Shown here: positions 23,033-36,205 of the stretch, piece by piece
Layout: each line of letters opens with the position of its first letter
How positions within the stretch are numbered: the first letter of the stretch is position 1
Origin: Embiotoca jacksoni
Lineage: Eukaryota; Chordata; Actinopteri; Embiotocidae
DNA: 64,000 nucleotides
Assembly: GCA_022577435.1 (NCBI GenBank)
Contig: JAKOON010000003.1
Coordinates: 2,754,501 to 2,818,500 of the forward strand
Reading direction: 5' to 3'
Translations under genes and position numbers: made by a program
Notes under the pieces: generated by a model
Databases searched by the model: none
What the model was told of the DNA's origin: nothing
The model's input: the letters and a program-made list of their open reading frames with translations, nothing else

Positions 23033-24224
23033 AAGTTGCAACCGGCAAATCCTAATTTCCCACCATTAACCTGCAGTGCTTGTGGCGTGGTTGCCGCGGC
23101 AACGGCTCCCCTCCCAGGAAAAGACGATGCAGCATATCCACCGGTTTATTAGATCTCCGATCACACAGCTCGCTCCACATGGCCATCTGGGAGAAGCAGT
23201 CACAAAGAACAACACATGCCCTCCGATTTACCTTTTGCACGTCTTCACATCGTTGTTGGTTGTATTTTTTTGCCGCATCCCGCTCCGCTGAGGCGCACGG
23301 CAGCAGTGTCATTTTGTCCTGTCAGTGCTTGTTTGCGCTCTTAGATGGGTGAAATATTAAATGGGAAGTGAGAAGTGATGAGATGAATGTCGGGAGGACA
23401 TAAAGTCCGCGAAGAAAATGAACACAGATACGTTTGACTTCACCGCAGCTGAGCTGATAATGACTCCATCCGTCGGAGTTCACCCACAGTTTATCTGGAA
23501 CCAGCGCGATGATATTTATTCAACACGAGAGGACAGGCCGTTTTATTTGTACAGATAATGTGAACGAAACACTTTTTAATTTGATTTTCTTGATTAAATC
23601 CGATCTAATCTACTATGAACAGCTTGGTGTTGTCTTCGGATGGAGATGGAACAGATGCTTGCCTCCAAACTGTTTGCACATTTTCAACCTTGTTGTGACA
23701 TTATGTATCACAGTCACACCTTTCCTGGTGCCGTTCCCACCTTCTGCCGAGCCGCAGCAAACACTACTGACGAGCTGCAGATGCTGTTTCACTCACAAAC
23801 ACACACACACACACATAAATTCTTGTGTGCACGACAAACACAGATAATCTCCAGATTTATTCAGATTTTAGTTTCAAATTTATAATTAACCTCGTGCAGC
23901 GTCGATGCTTTCCGCTCCTTCATCTGCAGCACAGGTGAAACATATCAGACGTGGATGTTACACAGAAACAGAAATACGATGCAGTGCAACATAAATAAGC
24001 ACAAACAACTTCAGAACATCCCTCCTGAGTTGGATCAGCACCTTTCGGTCTCAACATAAATTGTACATCAGGAGACTCGCTGGATTTATGGCAGGCTCCT
24101 TAGATTGGATTCCAAGAGAGTGAGCAAATATTGTTTCCTTTGGGGCTTTCGGGTCTGGCTTTATTATATCGTATCCAATCAGGTCATCATCAAGGACTAG
24201 TTTGGGAAAGACACATGCGCAATT

Positions 24225-24228
<4 letters not shown>
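23032..24228. other. Noncoding intergenic
   Basis: No exon recognised. A short CA cluster lies at about 23800-23815. Confidence 0.55.

Positions 24229-24289
<61 letters not shown>
24229..24289. repeat. (TA)n microsatellite
   Basis: Perfect TA array of about 61 bp. Confidence 0.97.
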
Positions 24290-24292
<3 letters not shown>

Positions 24293-24678
24293 TACTATGT
24301 CTGTAATTATGAACCTACAACCTTGAGACTTGAAGCTTCACTATAATAAAGAGGAATTGCTGGCATGGCTGTGTGTGAAGGTAAAAATCCATCTAAATGC
24401 TCCTCTGTAGCTCACTTATTCATGTGTTGTCGATATGTTATATTTTGTCTGTTTGACAGGTTGAAGTTTTGGAGGTTTCCGTGCTGGACTTGTCATCGCT
24501 GTCAGCTTGACAGCAGAGACTCCAGGAAGTTACTGCACCCAGCTAAGACACAGCTTAGCTCCCTTATAATATCAGTTTGTTGTTTTTGCATGTTGTTTTT
24601 TGTGCAGATTTAAAGAAAATTAGATATAGTCTGCTAATAAGTGAGATTTAAGGGTGGTCTCTGGACATAATCAGACCA

Positions 24679-25117
24679 TTGACTGTATACAAACGTGGAT
24701 GTAGCTTCTGGCTCTGAAAAATGAGGCTAATGCGGAAGTTCCTTAAGCTGCAATACCAGCGAGTGCCACTAGAGGTCGGCTCCAAAAAGCCTCCGGCTCC
24801 ATAGACTCCCATTCAACTTCTATCATGAAATTCTAAATTAATAAAATGTGTCCATTAGTTATCTCGGTGTTGTTAGCTAAAGGTCACTCCTTCTTATTAG
24901 TTTTCTGGAGGTCCATCTGAAAATAATCCCTCATTAATTAGAAAATAAGATTAAAAAATACCTGTTTTTGGGGACGTGTCTGTTTGATTGACAGGCCTGT
25001 GGTGCAGTCAGGTTACAGCTATCGGTGGACGGGACGTAGTATCGTGGGTTTCCGATCAGATCAGTCAGATCCAACGCTGGCTCCTCCCCCAGCTTGTCCA
25101 AATATGGTCACTTCCTA
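24679..25117 (+). repeat. Dispersed repeat family 1, copy B
   Basis: Same order of blocks as copy A, from GACTGTATACAAACGTGGAT to ccaaatatggtcacttcct, then truncated. Confidence 0.85.
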
Positions 25118-26570
25118 TATAATACAAGTATTTTCCTACACTTGAGCAAGAGTTTTTAAATTCTTTAGATCAGGTAAACTAGATCTAACAAACCCACAGT
25201 AACACTATGGACCAGTTTTAGCCTTTTTTTTTTTTTAGAGGGAAGTGATATGAAACCCAGTCGAGCCTCTGCTGTGTATGTGAGCGACTTTTCTGGAATA
25301 GGGTGTGTTTTTATCTCCGTGCTGCGTTTAAACTGCGTCAATCATTACCCGCGCCGTGTAGAAATGTGGGGCAGCGCTCTTCCACTGTTGTCGGCTTCGA
25401 CTGTTTACGTCCAGGACAGCGTTTCACCTCCGGCTCATTTGTATGCTTCTCTTGGACTGATTTAGTGTTTTTGAAATGTTCTTTGGTATCTTTTGTAATG
25501 TCTCGTCTCGTTGGAATAGCCACAGAGGTGACGAGGTCCTGACTCCTGTTCCACGTGTCACTTTGCATTAGTGTCCATATTACAGGCTGCTGCTCTGCAA
25601 CCAATCAGAGCCACTTAATGGCAAAATAAACAGATCCCTTTCTAATTGCTCCTGAGAAAAGCAATTTAGCGGAGGGTCTTGGGGATTGGCTTTCATTTGA
25701 GGTTGTCAAACACAGGCCTGGCTTGATTTGTTTTGGTCTGTTCAAAAATTAAAATAGTTTCCAAAGCATTTGTGTGGCGGTTCGGAGTATGATGTGTATG
25801 TGAATTAGCTGTTTAGACTCATTTGCTTCATGCAAAAATACAGTAATAAAGTTAATTGCTCTTGGGTGTGCTACCTTGTGATAAAATACAATAATAGAAT
25901 AACAGCGTCATGTTAATCAATTCTGTTTCTTATGTTTGCTCTCAGACAAGCAAGAAAATTAACCAGCCACAATTTTTTTTTTTCTTCATTTGAGTTCACT
26001 CCTAGAAAAAAAAGAAAAGAAAACAGACCATCAATGTTTAATGGGCATATGGCATCAGCAACTTTTTACATCGCTGATGTTTTGCAAAGGAGAAGAAAAT
26101 GCTTCGGCTGCCTCAAGTCCACTAATGGAGGTTATTTTTTTGTAATTTCGACTCAACCGGGGACACGAGAGGAAATTGCCATCAAGTTAAGTTATTCTTT
26201 AATTAATTAACCTCTTTTTTTTTTCTGTGCAATCCAATTCCAGAGTAAGACAGATAAAGATGTCTTTCCTATCTGTGTCTCACCATTTAGTCATTATCAT
26301 CGGTACGTTTGAGATCATATAACCGAACGCGCTGTTGTCTCCGGAGGCCGAAGCAAAGAAGGTCACGAAGGTTCCTAGTTAATCATGAAATAAGTTCACT
26401 TTTCTGTAAGTCACAACAATGCAGCACGCCTTCGCAGTTTACATTAAAGAGCTGCACATGTAGCGACTGCAGATAAGTCTTTAGATGTCGGTTGTTATCT
26501 ACGCTGATGATGGTACAGCGCTGTCAGTGCAGCATCGCTCTCACCACCAAACTGACATATTTTAGGACCA
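25118..26570. other. Noncoding intergenic
   Basis: No feature beyond short homopolymer runs (25229, 25970). Confidence 0.5.
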
Positions 26571-26930
26571 AGCGGCAACCAACACTGACGATGAAACCCT
26601 AACCTGATGGCAATCAAACAGACACGCCCCCACCCCCAAAAACATGTCTTTTAGAGGCATTTTTTGTAATTAATGACAGATTATTTTCAGATGGACCGCC
26701 AGAAAACTAACAAGAAAGAGCGACTTTAGCTAACAACACTGAGATAACATGTGGAAAAAATGTATAGACTTTATTTCATGATAGAAGTTGAATGGGAGTC
26801 TATGGAGCCGGAGGCTTTTTGGAGCCGACCTCCAGTGGCACTCGCTGGTATTGCAGCTTAAGACACTTCTGCACCAACCTAATCCTAGACCTGGAAGCTA
26901 CGAACGCTTTTATATACAATCCGTGTTTCA
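26571..26930 (-). repeat. Dispersed repeat family 1, copy C
   Basis: Reverse orientation. It runs from aagcggcaaccaacactgac to gcttttatatacaatc, and the ccaaatatgg block is missing. Confidence 0.85.
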
Positions 26931-27695
26931 TATCTATTGGGTGAATTGCCATTCAATTTGTGGCTGTTCCTGTAGCGCCACCAGCAGGTCAAACTTTTCA
27001 CAAATCAAATTAAATATTTCAATGTGACGAATCGGTACGAAGTGATTCCCAAATAAATTGAATCCCTTTACTTTTCACACAGTCAAAATTTGGATTTTTA
27101 CATTACAATACTAATGCCATTCCCAGCAGGTGTAATTTGTGTTTAGTACTAATTAGTCATTTACCTTTCTAAAATGAGCATATTAGCATGATAAAGTTAT
27201 CTTTTCGCTCAAAGCTCAGTTAAGCCAAAGTCGCAAAACAGCTCATACTTCTCTGTAGACTCTTAAAAATCTTTACCAGCATTGCTTTAAGCTTAACTGA
27301 TCCCTCCCACTAGAAATACACTGCATGCTCAAATGCAATATTGCACGAATATACACTTTGGTGTAAGCAATATTATTTGCAAGTCATCAGAGCCACCTGG
27401 GTAAACACAGTCCTGTCTAAAAACATTCAGCTCAGGATTGTGAGTCTAAGCAGATAGAAGTGTGAATGTGTGTATTAGAGGAGGAAATTTAGCTTTTCAG
27501 CTCTTTTTTTATGTTCCTACTGAGAAAAGGGAAATCTGTGTCTCTCCCCATCCTCCATCCTGATCCCTCTTTGTTCCCCCCTCCCTCTCCTGCACCAGCT
27601 GAACAAAGACAACTGCTCTTTGTTAGCCGCTCTGTCTGAAACTCGGAGTCAGAATGTGTCTACTGATGCTGATGGCAGAGATAGTACCACTGCTG

Positions 27696-27698
<3 letters not shown>

Positions 27699-27768
<70 letters not shown>
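27699..27768. repeat. (GT)n microsatellite
   Basis: GT array of about 70 bp, among the longest in the window. Confidence 0.97.
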
Positions 27769-27770
<2 letters not shown>

Positions 27771-30700
27771 CTATGGGCAGCAGCTATGAGGCGAGGAAAT
27801 AATCCTACAGAAAATGTGAGGCCTCGTGCCCACAAGGTTTTATGTTGAGAGTATAGGCGCCTGTTTTTTTTGTTTTTTTCTCCCAATAGCGGCAGAGCAT
27901 GAGCGAGCCGAAGCAGCTGTCTCTGTAAAAGCGCTTTAACCAGCACCTTTTTTCTTGTTCACAAACACCTCCTCTTTGTTCTGCTGCTCTCCGGGTGCTT
28001 CGGCGTATAAAATATCTCAGATTTTTCAAAGAAACGCTGCACTTTTCCTGTCAGAAGGATGAATCGTTGTCAAAGATACACACGACAAAGCTCTTCATCC
28101 CATATACAGCCAGCCAAGAAGAAAAAAGTGCCCAGTGAGCAGGAGGATTTCGGCTAAATGACAGGCTGGGTTGCCCCACTTGGGAAGAAGCAAGGTGAAT
28201 AAGTGATTAGGACCAGAAGGGGAAGGGAATATGCATTAGAGGAAGAGAAGTGTAGGGAGTGATGGAATTTTCTTTCCCTTATGCCCCACCCAATTTGGTC
28301 CTTATATGGTCATAGAGATGTGCTGGGGGGGCTGATAAAGTCGCTCACCAGTCTGTTCCCTGTGGCTATTTGGGTTGGGGAGAAGGGGGGAGAGGGAGGG
28401 AGGGAGGGGGAGAAGGGAGGGAGTGGGTGGTGGTATATGGCCTCCTTACATCCTCTGCCTCACTGGAAAATGTCTTTGTCTGCTTTTCTTCTATTTTTCT
28501 GATAAGCTTTTCATGCTGTTTTTTTTACGCTGCGCCATATTAGTTTGTAGGAAGAAAGAAAGTGTGTATGGCAGTTAATTATTTCTATTATATGATGAGA
28601 ATGTTTACATAATTAAATTGCCATGTGCTTCAGCGGGGTAACTGAAGAATCCGTCGGTTTGCATGCCCTCCGCAAACGTTACAATGTAAGAAGGTAAATC
28701 CTTCGGACTGATAAAGTCTCCAGCTGAATGGGATAATTTAGCTCCATTTCCTGGCCGACTAATATCAATAGATGGAGAGTTAAAGAGCGTGAAGAGAGGG
28801 GCCGGCTATTAGCTCCTTATAAATCACGCTTATTCAAGAGCTGGTGCTTGAGAGAAAGGAAGTGGGTGGAAGGTGTCAAGGACGGCGAAAAAACTGCAGA
28901 GAGTTTACCTGAAAGACTGTTTTAACTTGGACAGAATTTACATATACAGCGGGGGGGGGGGGGGGTTATTGTGGAAGTATACAGCCTGAGACACAAGACC
29001 AGCTGTTAATTGTTTGATTAATAGTTGGCAGTCCTCAGCTGCCATTATTGTACTTTACACAAACAGACGATGCCAAAAATAAAATTTTGGTGTAAAAATG
29101 ACCCAAAAAACATCTAAAAAAACCCAAACACAAATTCCAATGTTTTCACAATATTGGTACAATATATGTAGGAATCGACCTCTGCACAGCCCACAACATC
29201 AACATCAACATCAGCTTTGGGACTAATTGCAGCTGCAGGATTCGATGCAGTAATTGCAATACGTTTGGGGTTTTTAAAAAAAGAGCTTCATTAGGTTAAA
29301 TCAATGAAGACTGCTCTTCAAAGGGACACGCTGCAGCAGTGTTACAACTCCACCGAGCCTCATTACATTTGAATAATTAGTAAATATCATTTTGAGTAAA
29401 CAAACAACGGGGCCCTGCCTCTGTCACCTCCACATTCAGCTGTGCAGCGAGTGATTTAAATAGGCGACAAACTTTCACACAAAAGTACAGCAACTCTTTA
29501 CCGTGAACCTCGTATCAGTGCAGAGGGCAATTATGAACGCAGGGAAGAACAGCTTTAGACTGTTCTCAGCAAATTATACAGAGTAAGAGGTGGCTCTAAC
29601 GATAAAGTATGTATATATGTCATACCTCGTATTATTCCTACCTCCCAAAGGTTAATGATATGCCCTGTAGTTTTCAGTTAAGTTTAAATGCACATGTCTC
29701 TGCTTGTGTTCGCTTCCCGGCTGTTTAGAGCACCAATTCTGGTCTTTGGAAGAAAACTCTTTGTGAGTTCAAATCAACTCTATTTTCGTGTACGTGTGAG
29801 AAGATCAAATGCACTCTTGGAGTAAAAGTAACTCTTTTTAAGAGTTGATCTTTTAACTATTTTGCAGGAGTTAAACCTGAACTCCAGTGGGAGTTAAAAC
29901 ACCAATGTGTTAACCGTCAACACTTAAAAGTATGTTTTATTTGACACTTATGAAGTTAAAACTTTGACACACTGAAAAGGTTTTTGGTAAAAATTACTTC
30001 ATAAAACTTACATATTGATCAAAAATGTCTATTTAACAAATATATACAGTGTGTGCTGCATTTAACGCTTCATTGATTACTTAGCAAGAGTAATAAATTA
30101 TAAGCTAACTGATAACTTTCCACGACTCTGATACGTTGCAATCTTATGGATTTGAATCATTGCCCCATTTTATGGATCATTATGTCTTCATTGAAATGTT
30201 CCAAAAAGGCACGTTTTAACAAAAGTAAATATAATTTCTTTCCATCACTTACTTTCGATTTGGTTGCTTTTTTTCATAAATTACGCAGAAACAACTAAGG
30301 CATGCTGGGAAATGCTAATACGGCAACAAAGCTGCACAATAAACAGCCGGAGTAGCGTTGAATCACGCACCCAACGAATCCACACTGTAATAATACTCTG
30401 CCAAAGAGTATCTCTGAACACAAACTGAAGTTAAACTTAAAAAATGAATTCCCCAAATCTTACTCTTTTATTTAACTCCAGGATCTTCCACTCCAGAAAT
30501 TTGCTGTGTGTAAAGTCTTCACTTTGCTTCATTCAGCTGAACAGATTTATGTTACTGGTGAATGTTTGGCCACTACCTGTTTACATTTCGCCATCTTGTT
30601 GTATCATTTTTTTCTTTAAAAATATTGGTTTGTAAGTTTGTGTTTCTTCTTCCTGGTTCTGTAACCACGTCGCCCACCGTTGCCGTCTTATTTGTGGCAT

Positions 30701-31194
30701 CCTGCTGTCAGCTCCAGTGAAACTGATTTTCTGCCAGTGCTGACACAACGTGTGTACTTGTTGTCAGATATTGTTTCTGACAACTTGTTGATTTCAGTTA
30801 ATCATCAGTCGCAGAATGTAATAACTCTGCTGCAAACATTGGCACAGAAACAATGCTTATTGGAAAACCTGAACGTGTCGCTGGGAGTTTCTGCTCGTTC
30901 AATGTTGATCGGTCAAATAAATAGACTTCACGGGTGTGATGTGGAATAACAGATACAAAAAGAACAAGGAGTCACAGGTTCACAGGATTTAAGATCTCCT
31001 GTCTGATCCTCCACAGCCCTGTTACCCATCACCCTCCCTCCCTCCCTCCCGCCCCCTGCTACTGTGGTTTCATGTCACTCATCACATCCAGACAAACATG
31101 AAATTTTAATATTAACAAGCTCCTCAGAGAAGAAGTGATACACTCTCTGGGACAGTCACAGAGACGGTGCTGGCAGGTGGAAAGTATGCTCGGT

Positions 31195-31330
31195 GAAACT
31201 ACATGGGTTCACTGCTGTGTTTTCTGTCCTCTGATCCCTGTGCGTCTCACTGTGGGCGGAGCCTAAACCTCTGCTGCACTGACAGGGTGCGGGGTAGACA
31301 CAGGGGGAGGGAGCGAGGGGAGATCGTCCC
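31195..31330. repeat. Dispersed repeat family 2, copy 1
   Basis: Shares with 48793-48900 the ordered blocks tttctgtcctctgat, tctcactgtgggcggagc, taaacctct and gggagcgaggggagatc. Repeat type unknown. Confidence 0.75.
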
Positions 31331-33764
31331 ACTCGTTAATCCATCGCGTCGTTCTCTCGGACAGGTTAGAAAATAAATAGATAAAAAATGCTGAAATTGA
31401 TCGGCAAATATTCCTGTAAGTAAGTCGATGTGTGAGAAACACTGCAGATTGTTCAAACCTTCTGCGAGCTATGTGTTGGAGACCTCTGCTCCAGAGATGG
31501 TGAATGTAGGGCTACATACTTACCTTAAGTATTTATGTCTTTTTTCCAAATTGAACGTGCTCTGTTAGGCTTACATTAAGGGAATTGTTAAAAGCACTAA
31601 ACTGAGGTTTCCATCAGCTCGCTGTGATGACTTTGCTGCCGCGCAGCTCCGTGACCAATTACAGATGGTTACGCTGCAGAGAGAAGCTGAACAAGAAGAC
31701 ACGTATGACTGAGAATTTTCCTTCAGCTGCCTGCAGCTGAGAACTGCCGAGTTCACACCGGGGTTGCAGTATCATTAGATTACCGCGCTATCACCCACCT
31801 CAGGCTACAGTTGGGGAGATATTTGTTCATTTGACCCGGAGCCAGAGGCGATGCAACCAAGCCAGAATTACTTTTAAGATCGCATCAGGACCCCCAACAG
31901 TCCCAGTCTCTCTACCAGTGGCTTCCATCATGGAAATGAGGCGGTGTTCTGGAGCACGGCTGTAGTTCCCCGGGTGGAGAGTGTGGTTCCATTTGGTATT
32001 TAAATGGGTCAAACTGTGGTGATTTATTCATGCTCTGAGTCTTTAGTGCAACTCAGCCTGACAGGCAAGCTGTGGGCTCCCCCTCTGAACCTAAACGCTT
32101 CCCGCTGTCACCCTGCACCGATATTACCTGTACGTAAAATATACAGTCGACAATCGGCGTACCTTCATGTTTTTGAGTCTAAATATAACTAGTTATGATT
32201 TTAAAGTTCAGAATATGAGCAATAAGTCAATAAACGTTCAACATTACAGAGAAACTAAACATCTAATTAAACTTTTATTGCATACCCTTTCCGCTCTCTG
32301 TATTCCCATGTTGAGATAATATGAGTTTACTGGCTCATTATGTGTATTATCTATATGCACGTGTGTTTGTGTGTATTTTTATACAAATTAAAAAATAGTG
32401 TATATGTCCTACTGATCAGACAATATGTTATTTACAGACATGAGCTGAGAGAAGTGCAGTGTTTTTGATGTTTTGAAGACCAAACAATTGACTCATTATT
32501 CAAAAATAAAAATAATACAATTTTAAATTGCAGGTTTAATTTGATGTATCCTGCTATAACAGGACAGTTTTTTTTTCTTATTCTGGTCAGTGGAAAATAC
32601 AGAAAACTGCTTTGTAACAGACCACAGAAAAAAAAATGACAGTTTGAGTCTTACTGAACCAACTTAGTCTCAAAAAACACAAAGAAAACATACATAAGAA
32701 CACCTGCTCTGATGCCACCTCAGCTCTAATGGACCTGTGTTTGTATTTCCTCCATCAAAAAGCTTTGAGCCAGTGCTGTCAGATGGGAGCCGTATCCAAA
32801 GACTTTTAATCTCCCTTTGAAATCTCCGGGCTGCTGCCTCTGCTTTCACTGACTGCGGGTCACCTGCATCGGCGAGCGAAACAAAAGAAGTCCAACTGTT
32901 CAGAACAGTCAAACATGGAAAAAATACTCCTGAGACAAACATATACAGCCAGTAACGCACAGCGCTGCACTGAGGTTTTTTGTGTGTTTTTTTTCCCACT
33001 CTTGGGAGGTGTAAATGAGTGAAGGAAGGAGGGCAGAGTGACAGCGAGAGGTTGACCCGTGATTCGCCTGTGGTGAAAGGCCTCACAAAGACCCTCTCGC
33101 AGTGTGTGGCACACAGGATGAGATTCTTATCAAGGTCACCAGACAGTGGGCTCCACTCCATCGCTCAGACATTCATCTACTACAGAAAGGTCGTCGCTCT
33201 TTGTATGTATCAGAAGTGTCATATATAAAGGTGTCATGTCGCACATGAAACGACAGACCGCCCACTTTAAAACATACAAAATTCAGTTGTGTTAACGTCA
33301 TTATACAATAATTACACTGCACAATAAACGGTATCTACTGACTTTTTGTCTAAGAGGCTTGTTTTGGCTGCTTTAATTTAATGTGCTGCCATACATGTAA
33401 CGGCCTCTGTTTGTATTGTCTTTGTTTTGCTTGTGTACCACTTGTTACTCGGTTAAACCATTTCTCTTTGTTTTACTGCCTTATCTAACAGTAGTAGAGA
33501 GATGTTACAAAAGGAAACAAAGAAGATGGACGATAACATGCAAAAAAAACAGGACTTAACCCGAGGACATGGACAGTGTCCTGAGCACTATAGGCCACAA
33601 GTATCGCCCTGGACGTAATGTGTTCAAACAAAACAATATAACCCTTAATAAAAACCCTGAGAAAAATCAAAAACTGACCCCAAAACCCTTAAATGTTAGA
33701 ATAAACAAACAAAAACAACATTTAAGATCTTAACAGTAAAGATGAGGACAGAATAGCAGACATG

Positions 33765-34030
33765 TATATGACTGTAAATATAAAAGTGGACATAGCTTTC
33801 GGGTGCCTTCAGCTGCAATACCACCGAGTGCCACTAGAGGTCGGCTCCAAAAAGCCTTCAGCTCCATAGACTCCGATTCAACATCAAATTCAATAAAATT
33901 TCTCCACCAGTTATCTCAGTGTTTTTAGCTAAAGTCGCTCCTTCTTATTCGTTTTCTGGTGGTCCATGTGAAAATAATCCCGTCATAACAGCTGTTCACA
34001 AACCAACGGGTGACATGACAACAGATGGCA
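33765..34030 (+). repeat. Dispersed repeat family 1, copy D
   Basis: Short copy. It has the left end and the gtgccactagaggtcggctc block, then an internal deletion, then an end near ggtgacatgacaacag. Confidence 0.8.
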
Positions 34031-35682
34031 AATCGTTTGCAATGACACTGAAATCAGAAGTTATATTCTAAATACTAAACTAGCAGGAAATCCGCTACGT
34101 GCTTGAATCATGGTTTAGTCTAATTTACCTGCAGATGTCAGGTGAAGAGGTGAAACCAAACAGTACTGGCTCTGTTTGTTTTTGTTTTTTTTAGGCCTGC
34201 GAAGTCCTCAGTATTTACACTAATACAGCCGGCTCCCTCTCAGCAGGCTCATTTGTTTAGTTTCCAATAGAGTGGACCAGATGGTCCCCTGAGCCCCGTG
34301 TTCCTCCATATTCATGAGCCAAGTTTGACCCTGCCACCTCCGGAGGCCTGACCTCTAACCTGGACTCTTAAGGACATCAATAGGATGTGGAAGAGAGGGC
34401 GGAGGGGGGGGGGGGGGAGTGTTGCACCAGGCGCACCAGACCACCCCACCCCCACCCTCACCCCAACCCAGCAGGCCTCCGACTCTCTCTGACTGAAGGC
34501 TTGTGTGAACGCCAGAGTTAGTCCAAGCTAGGTGAGCTTTGACACGGATTCCCAGGCTCCGGTGGGGCGTCGTCTCTGGAAGGGAACATCTGTCCCCAAC
34601 CACACGGAGTCCAACACACACTGAGGGGTGGACAGGGCTTTGGAGAGCAATGACAAAGCCAGGGAGTTAGAGTAATGATGTCAGACCATGTCAACAGTGT
34701 TCGAGAGTGTGGCAACGAACTCTGACCTGCCCGCAGGAACACTTGGTGGTCCCATAGCAACTGTAAATCAATGACCTGCGTGATTGATAAATACAGTGTC
34801 GGGTGTAAACAGTCATCTTACATGTGACCGGCTGTCTTTTATATCCACTCTGAGTTTACATGGTCCTTTTTCTTCCTTTGTTGTTTTGAAAGAGACTACT
34901 TCTTTCTGCACCGAGAACTCATTAAGAAAAGAACAGAGCGAGAGTGTTAAATAAATCAAAACTCCACCGGGATGTCTGAATCCCTAAATGACGCAACATG
35001 CTGTCCTTTATAATGAAAGAGCAAAAATGTTCAACATTATGGCTTTTGCAGGAAGAACTGGATTCAACATGATACACTTCTACTCAAAATGGAGTATAAA
35101 AAAAAGGCCTTAAACATGACTTTTCTAAATCCTATACAAAATAAAGACTTAAATTAACAGACTTCTGTAATCCGAAAGCATCTCTGTGGCAGCAAACTCA
35201 GCCAAAACCTGCCTGCACCGGCAAAGTGTGCAGCGGTGCTCCTGCTGCGTGCATGCAGTGAACTGTTGACATAAGAAATAAATGAACCTTTTTGTTCCTA
35301 AAAGCACAGCCTGAAGGCAGCTTTAATAACGGTTTACTCTGCTGTCATTCTTTCACTCCGAGAGACTGTCGTTACTTCAACTGAACCAACCAGAGGAAAT
35401 GGAACAAGAGAGGGAAGCTTGTTGAGAGTAAAATACAGCAGTCTGATTTATGACATCACCGAATATGGTCAAATCTATAAATGATGGTCATTCATAGAGT
35501 TACAGAGTCTTTATGAGATGGACATGCCACTGATTTTACAAAAGGATGAGTTTAGTTATCATGAGAAAAACAACACAGCCTGTAAAAACCCTGACGATGT
35601 AATAATGATGTCATCAATGTTTACCTCAGATTGAATAGAGACTTATCATGTAACAAACGGAAAGCCTGTCATATAAACAAGC
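34031..35682. other. Noncoding intergenic
   Basis: A poly-G/poly-C-rich patch at about 34397-34470; otherwise nothing recognised. Confidence 0.5.
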
Positions 35683-36205
35683 GGCAACCATCAGTGACAT
35701 CGCCCGTTTGTTTGTGAACGTTATGAAATTCAGTCCGTCACCAGCTTGCTAGTTCGGAGCAGTTTGGAGCAGGAAGTGACCATATTTGGACGAGCTTGGG
35801 GAGGACTGATCTGATTTGAAATTTAACGGTGTTACGTCCCGCCCACAGATAGCTGTAACCTGACTGCACCACAGGCCTGTCAATCAAACAGACACGCCCC
35901 CCCCTCCACCCAGAAAACATGTTATTTTCTAATTAATGACAGAAATATTTTCAGATGGACCGCCGGGAAACTAATAAGAAAGAGTGACTTTAGCTAACAA
36001 CACCAAGATAACTTTAACCTTTAAAAAAATGTATTGACTTTGTATTTGATGAGAGACGTTGAATGGGAGTCGATGTAGGCGGATGCTTTTTGGAACCGAC
36101 CTCTAGTGGCACTCGGTGGTATTGCAGATTAAGGCATTTCTGCATTGGCCTAATTTTTTAGACCCAGAAGCTACGAACGCTTTTATATCCAGTCTGTGGT
36201 TATAA
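35683..36205 (-). repeat. Dispersed repeat family 1, copy E
   Basis: Near full-length copy in reverse orientation, from aagcggcaaccatcagtgac to gcttttatatccagtctg. It is the mirror image of copy A. Confidence 0.85.

Larger units (their letters stand above)
26931..33764. other. Noncoding intergenic, 6.8 kb
   Basis: No protein exon recognised. Features seen: a GT array (27699-27768), a G-rich GGGAGG tract (28376-28433), a poly-G run (about 28951-28967), an AT-rich block with homeodomain-like cores (about 28590-28860), and family 2 copy 1 (31195-31330). A 163-codon open frame on the minus strand at 32670-33161 has no recognisable domain. Confidence 0.5.

Noticed and set aside
28376..28433. G-quadruplex regulatory element
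   Set aside because: GGGAGG tract could form a quadruplex, but it is isolated, far from any gene and probably simple-repeat drift.
32670..33161. 163-codon minus-strand open frame
   Set aside because: No recognisable domain, overlaps another frame of similar length, and shows no coding-type pattern or convincing splice context.
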